From contig DFZA01000010.1 in the NCBI GenBank assembly GCA_002382665.1, positions 62,001-126,000 on the forward strand: a stretch of DNA of 64,000 nucleotides. The letters run 5' to 3'. Positions 60,717 through 64,000 of this stretch are shown piece by piece. Origin of the DNA: Peptococcaceae bacterium UBA4068 (GTDB lineage: Bacteria > Bacillota > Dehalobacteriia > UBA4068). Each line of letters starts with the position of its first letter. Position 1 is the stretch's first letter. Both the position numbers and the translations under genes were made by a program. The notes beneath the pieces were generated by a model that was given only the letters and a program-made list of their open reading frames with translations, was not told the DNA's origin and did not search any database.

Positions 60717-61523
60717 TTATATTGTCTTAAAACCATGTTTAACAAATATTTCCTTACCTTCTTTTGAACTTAAAAAATCGACAAACGCTTGAGCAAGCTC
60801 CTTGTTAGTTGTAAAACTAAGAACACATGCCGGTACCTTATCAATTGCGTTTTGATCCTCAGGAATAGTTATTACCTCAATATCCTCGGCACCATATCCG
60901 TTATCTTCCCAGATTAGACCGGCATCGCCCTGTTTTAGTCCTATCTGAGTTACAATTTCATTTACAGTTGCATCCCTAGCTACCACATTATCAGCTATGG
61001 CATCTGTCAAATTGTTCTTTGCAAATATTTTTTCACCCTTTTTACCAATTGCATTCGATTGTGTATCGCCCAAAATCAATTTAACTCCCGGTTTAGCCAT
61101 ATCAGCAAGAGATGTAATACCGGCTGGATTCCCTTTAGGAACTGCTATGGCCGGGATATGATAGGCAACTTCAATATATTTGTCAGTAAAACCTTTTTGC
61201 ACAGCTGTATCCCCATCACCAATTGAACCTCCCACAAAGACGTCACCTGTTTTGTTAATCTCCATCTGACCAAGTAACTGTGCACAACCAGCATAATTAA
61301 AATTAACTTTAGCACCATACTTCTCTTCGAATGCTTGTCCCATTTCATCCATTGCTTTACTCAATCCTGCACCACTGTATACTGTTAAGCTCTGGCCTTG
61401 GTATTTTAAAGTTTGCTCTGTGTTTTTGTCAGTACTTGATGAATTATCATCGCTATTACTGCAACCTGCAAGTACAAAAACAAAAACCAATAAAAGTGTC
61501 ATTATTAAAGCTAGTTTTTTCAT
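60717..61523 (-). CDS. Molybdate/tungstate ABC transporter binding lipoprotein (ModA-like)
   Basis: A 268-residue exported lipoprotein with lipobox VLAGC. The type-2 periplasmic binding fold is seen in LTVYSGAGLSKAMDEMGQAF, NYAGCAQLLGQMEINKTGDV, GDTQSNAIGKKGEKIF and AGLIWEDNGYGAED. It binds an oxyanion for the ABC transporter behind it. The gene is intact although both other transporter genes are broken. Whether Mo, W or another anion is bound cannot be told. Residue changes compared with classical ModA make the ligand uncertain. Confidence 0.85.
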   Translation of the reverse strand: MKKLALIMTLLLVFVFVLAGCSNSDDNSSSTDKNTEQTLKYQGQSLTVYSGAGLSKAMDEMGQAFEEKYGAKVNFNYAGCAQLLGQMEINKTGDVFVGGSIGDGDTAVQKGFTDKYIEVAYHIPAIAVPKGNPAGITSLADMAKPGVKLILGDTQSNAIGKKGEKIFAKNNLTDAIADNVVARDATVNEIVTQIGLKQGDAGLIWEDNGYGAEDIEVITIPEDQNAIDKVPACVLSFTTNKELAQAFVDFLSSKEGKEIFVKHGFKTI

Positions 61524-61788
61524 TTCTCCTTACTCCTTCTTTATTTATGTTTAAATTTATTTCTATTGTAGTATGTATTAGTTTTTGAATATTGTCTACA
61601 CGAAATAATAATTGTGATGATGTGTTAAGAAGCTACACTTTTTTAGATACTTGAAATATATCTAATTGATAACATTCTTAAGACTTAATATATTAAAAGA
61701 ATAAATGTTTTAATGTAAAACCTTGCTAAGAAACTAGCAATATGATATAATTTCCAAGATAATTCCAAACATAGGGGAGTAAAAAACC

Positions 61789-61941
61789 ATGAAAAGAATT
61801 CAAACCATAGTAACCCGCGACCTCAAACAAAGCGCCAAGTCCGACGGCTGCGGCGAATGCCAAACTTCTTGCCAGTCTGCATGCAAGACCTCCTGCGGTG
61901 TTGCCAATCAGCAATGCGAGAAGCTCAGCCACAACAAATAA
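61789..61941 (+). CDS. scfA: SCIFF ribosomal peptide precursor
   Basis: A 50-residue peptide, the six-cysteine-in-forty-five precursor that occurs in nearly all Clostridia. MKRIQTIVTRDLKQSAK is the leader; the core holds Cys 21, 24, 28, 32, 36 and 43 (CGECQTSCQSACKTSC). A radical SAM maturase follows and joins a cysteine sulfur to a threonine carbon as a thioether. ATG 61789 has GGGGAG upstream. The end product's role is unknown. Confidence 0.97.
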   Translation: MKRIQTIVTRDLKQSAKSDGCGECQTSCQSACKTSCGVANQQCEKLSHNK

Positions 61942-62028
61942 ACACCAGTAAAGTCATTTTTTAGCGCAACAGGTTGCCGTTTTTCGCCCAAAAGGAGATA
62001 AACGGCTTTCCTTTTTATAGGAGAAAAC

Positions 62029-63420
62029 ATGATCCATCAATATCAATTAAACGGCTATAATATTGTGCTTGATATCAACAGCGGCTCGATACACTGTGTC
62101 GACAAACTGGCATACGATATTATATCTTTATACGAAACCACTGAAAAACCGCTGATTATCAGTAAAATGCTTAATAAATACGCCAACGTACCCGAAATAG
62201 ACGAAGCGGAAATAACCGCGGTTATCGACGATATCGAAAATTTGAGAAAGACAGGAAAACTATTCTCAGCGGATGATTATCAAAACAGCGCGTTTGATTT
62301 TAAAAACCGCAATACTGAAATCAAAGCGCTTTGTCTGCATGTCGCTCATACCTGTAATCTTAATTGTCAATACTGCTTTGCCAGCCAGGGCAAATACCAG
62401 GGAGAGCGAGCCCTGATGCCGTTTGAGGTTGGTAAACAGGCGCTTGATTTTTTAGTTTCCGCCTCTGGATCCAGAACCAACCTGGAAGTAGATTTCTTTG
62501 GCGGAGAACCGCTGATGAATTGGGATACCGTCAAACAAATCGTTGCTTATGCCCGTAAAATTGAGAAAGAATATCATAAAAACTTCCGTTTTACTCTGAC
62601 AACTAACGGCGTATTACTTAATGACGAGGTTACTGAATTTGCCAATAAAGAGATGCACAATGTCGTACTGAGTCTGGACGGCAGAAAAGAGGTTCATGAC
62701 TTTTTCAGGAAAACTTACGACGGCGGCGGCAGTTATGATCTGGTCGTACCCAAGTTTCAAAAATTCGTTAAACAGCGGGGCGGCAAAAATTACTATGTAA
62801 GAGGTACTTTTACTCGTAATAATACCGACTTTACCAACGATATCTTTCATATGGCCGATCTGGGGTTCACCGAACTTTCCATGGAACCGGTTGTCTGTGC
62901 GCCTACCGATCCCTATGCTTTGCAGGAGTCGGATCTGCCTCAACTGTACGAACAATATGAACTGCTAGCCAAGGAAATGATCAAAAGAAAAGAACAAAAC
63001 CGAGGATTTGCTTTTTATCATTACATGATCGATCTGGAGGCCGGACCCTGCATCTATAAACGCATTTCCGGCTGTGGTTCCGGTACGGAATATTTGGCGG
63101 TAACCCCTTGGGGTGAGCTTTATCCCTGCCATCAGTTTGTTGGTGAACCTAAATACTGTATGGGTGACGTCTGGCAAGGTGTAACTAATATAGAAATGCA
63201 AAACCAATTCAAACTCTGTAATGTTTATGCTCGAGGGGAATGTCGGGATTGCTGGGCACGGCTGTATTGCAGCGGCGGCTGCAACGCCAACGCTTATCAT
63301 GCCACCGGCTCAATTGCCGGAATATATGAATATGGCTGCAGGCTCTTTAAGAAGCGCATCGAATGTGCAATAATGATTAAAGTTGCCGAAGCAACTTTAG
63401 ATTCAACAGTAACCGAATAA
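62029..63420 (+). CDS. scfB: SCIFF thioether maturase (radical SAM/SPASM)
   Basis: A 463-residue enzyme. Residues about 1-95 form a RiPP recognition element (YQLNGYNIVLDINSGSIHCV). The radical SAM cluster is in HTCNLNCQYCFA (CX3CX2C). The C-terminal SPASM domain holds further cysteines (YPCHQF, CRDCWARLYCSGGCNAN, GCRLF) for two auxiliary [4Fe-4S] clusters. It acts on the SCIFF peptide 87 bases upstream. Confidence 0.96.
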   Translation: MIHQYQLNGYNIVLDINSGSIHCVDKLAYDIISLYETTEKPLIISKMLNKYANVPEIDEAEITAVIDDIENLRKTGKLFSADDYQNSAFDFKNRNTEIKALCLHVAHTCNLNCQYCFASQGKYQGERALMPFEVGKQALDFLVSASGSRTNLEVDFFGGEPLMNWDTVKQIVAYARKIEKEYHKNFRFTLTTNGVLLNDEVTEFANKEMHNVVLSLDGRKEVHDFFRKTYDGGGSYDLVVPKFQKFVKQRGGKNYYVRGTFTRNNTDFTNDIFHMADLGFTELSMEPVVCAPTDPYALQESDLPQLYEQYELLAKEMIKRKEQNRGFAFYHYMIDLEAGPCIYKRISGCGSGTEYLAVTPWGELYPCHQFVGEPKYCMGDVWQGVTNIEMQNQFKLCNVYARGECRDCWARLYCSGGCNANAYHATGSIAGIYEYGCRLFKKRIECAIMIKVAEATLDSTVTE

Positions 63421-63502
63421 TATTACGGTGTATTTTATGCCATATTTATTAAATAATAATAACAATAAAAACCGGTTTTAATAACGACATAAGGAGGTAT
63501 TT

Positions 63503-64000
63503 ATGTCAACAACTAACAATGACCTGCGCCTGGCAGTACTAATCGACGCCGACAATGCACCGCGCACATCTATGAAAGCGGTGATGTCGGAAATTGCCAT
63601 CTACGGCAAACCGACGATAAAGCGCATCTACGGTGATTGGACGACACCAAATCTATCCACCTGGAAACCAATTTTATTGGAAAATGCCATTACTCCGATG
63701 CAGCAATACGGCTATACCACCGGAAAAAACTCAACAGATTCCGCAATGATTATTGATGCAATGGACATCCTCTACTCCGGTCATATAGATGGGTTTGTGC
63801 TGGTATCCAGTGACAGTGATTTCACACGGCTGGCGATCCGCCTGCGGGAGGCCGGCATGAAGGTTTTTGGTATCGGCGAGCGAAAAACGCCGGCGCCTTT
63901 TATTGCCGCTTGCGATAAATTTGTTTATATCGAAGTAATCCGCGCTGCTGCCGATGCTGATGAAAAGGATGAGACAACAGCAGATGATACCGAAAAAAAG
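63503..64000 (+). CDS. NYN-domain protein, cut by the window edge
   Basis: 166 codons are present and the frame is open to the edge. LAVLIDADNAP is the first acidic motif of the NYN (LabA/DUF88) nuclease fold; TDSAMIIDAMD and VLVSSDSDFTRLA are the next two. These PIN-like proteins often have a C-terminal OST-HTH domain, which would be outside the window. ATG 63503 follows AAGGAGG. Confidence 0.92.
   Translation, partial: MSTTNNDLRLAVLIDADNAPRTSMKAVMSEIAIYGKPTIKRIYGDWTTPNLSTWKPILLENAITPMQQYGYTTGKNSTDSAMIIDAMDILYSGHIDGFVLVSSDSDFTRLAIRLREAGMKVFGIGERKTPAPFIAACDKFVYIEVIRAAADADEKDETTADDTEKK

Noticed and set aside
1..64000. tRNA or rRNA genes
   Set aside because: No GGTTCRANYCC-type T-arm with an acceptor stem and no rRNA-like stretch was noticed by eye; a tRNAscan run would confirm.

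Overview
The window looks like a piece of chromosome from an anaerobic, endospore-forming, low-GC Bacillota of the class Clostridia. The evidence is a SCIFF peptide with its radical SAM maturase, an NADH-linked [FeFe]-hydrogenase (hydABC) with hydE, a tungsten/molybdenum aldehyde:ferredoxin oxidoreductase family enzyme, a CwlJ/GerQ-type spore germination pair, SLH and LPXTG surface proteins, Feo iron uptake, type III glutamine synthetase and many c-di-GMP/cobalamin riboswitch elements. I cannot name genus or species. No tRNA, rRNA, CRISPR array or intact insertion sequence was seen.

Layout. 1-2.8 kb: a MurJ flippase and a PadR-HAAS/PspC pair. 3-7.5 kb: a 2-hydroxyacyl-CoA dehydratase-family gene with no normal start codon, then a cobalamin riboswitch followed by two secreted proteins that together resemble transcobalamin/intrinsic factor (DUF4430; alpha/alpha toroid + DUF4430 + SLH). 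7.5-12.5 kb: an envelope gene block on the minus strand (HEAT-repeat protein, SH3 protein, WecA/TagO-type transferase, a second MurJ, a lipoprotein). 12.7-20.9 kb: a surface island with a TadE/G-like protein, a five-domain LPDTG protein containing a near-perfect 372-bp duplication, an unknown protein, a BTAD regulator, a sortase, and a CAP-domain secreted protein preceded by three tandem c-di-GMP-I riboswitches. 21-26 kb: a methyltransferase and the feo operon, whose feoB is cut by one in-frame amber codon, with a divergent DtxR-type regulator. 26-31.3 kb: MalY-like lyase, transglutaminase, CwlJ/GerQ pair, LarE, TcdA. 31.3-36 kb: IS200/IS605 debris, an ECF sigma/DUF4179 pair, AOR with a MoaD-like carrier.

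36-46 kb: GT2-GtrA protein, Rrf2-cysK behind a strongly folded leader, a ThiF remnant, hydE, an lpd-CMD-arsR operon with a palindromic operator over its promoter, and type III glutamine synthetase (glnN) divergent from an ANTAR regulator. The glnN leader has a sigma-70 promoter, an ANTAR-like hexaloop hairpin and an overlapping terminator. 46-56 kb: pyrG, a glycan cluster (GT2-GtrA, NAGPA phosphodiester glycosidase), Ku, and hydCBA. 56-64 kb: an Orn/Lys/Arg decarboxylase, DUF364 protein, a Mo/W ABC transporter whose ATPase and permease genes are broken while the binding protein is intact, scfA-scfB, and a truncated NYN-domain gene at the right edge.

Themes. Metal cofactors recur (B12, Fe, Mo/W, Ni-pincer via LarE, H-cluster), as does RNA-level control (cobalamin, 3x c-di-GMP, ANTAR leader, unknown cysK leader). 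Several genes carry single lesions (feoB amber, modC frameshift, modB frameshift plus ochre, missing start in the dehydratase gene). These may be real decay or sequence errors, and the window alone cannot decide.
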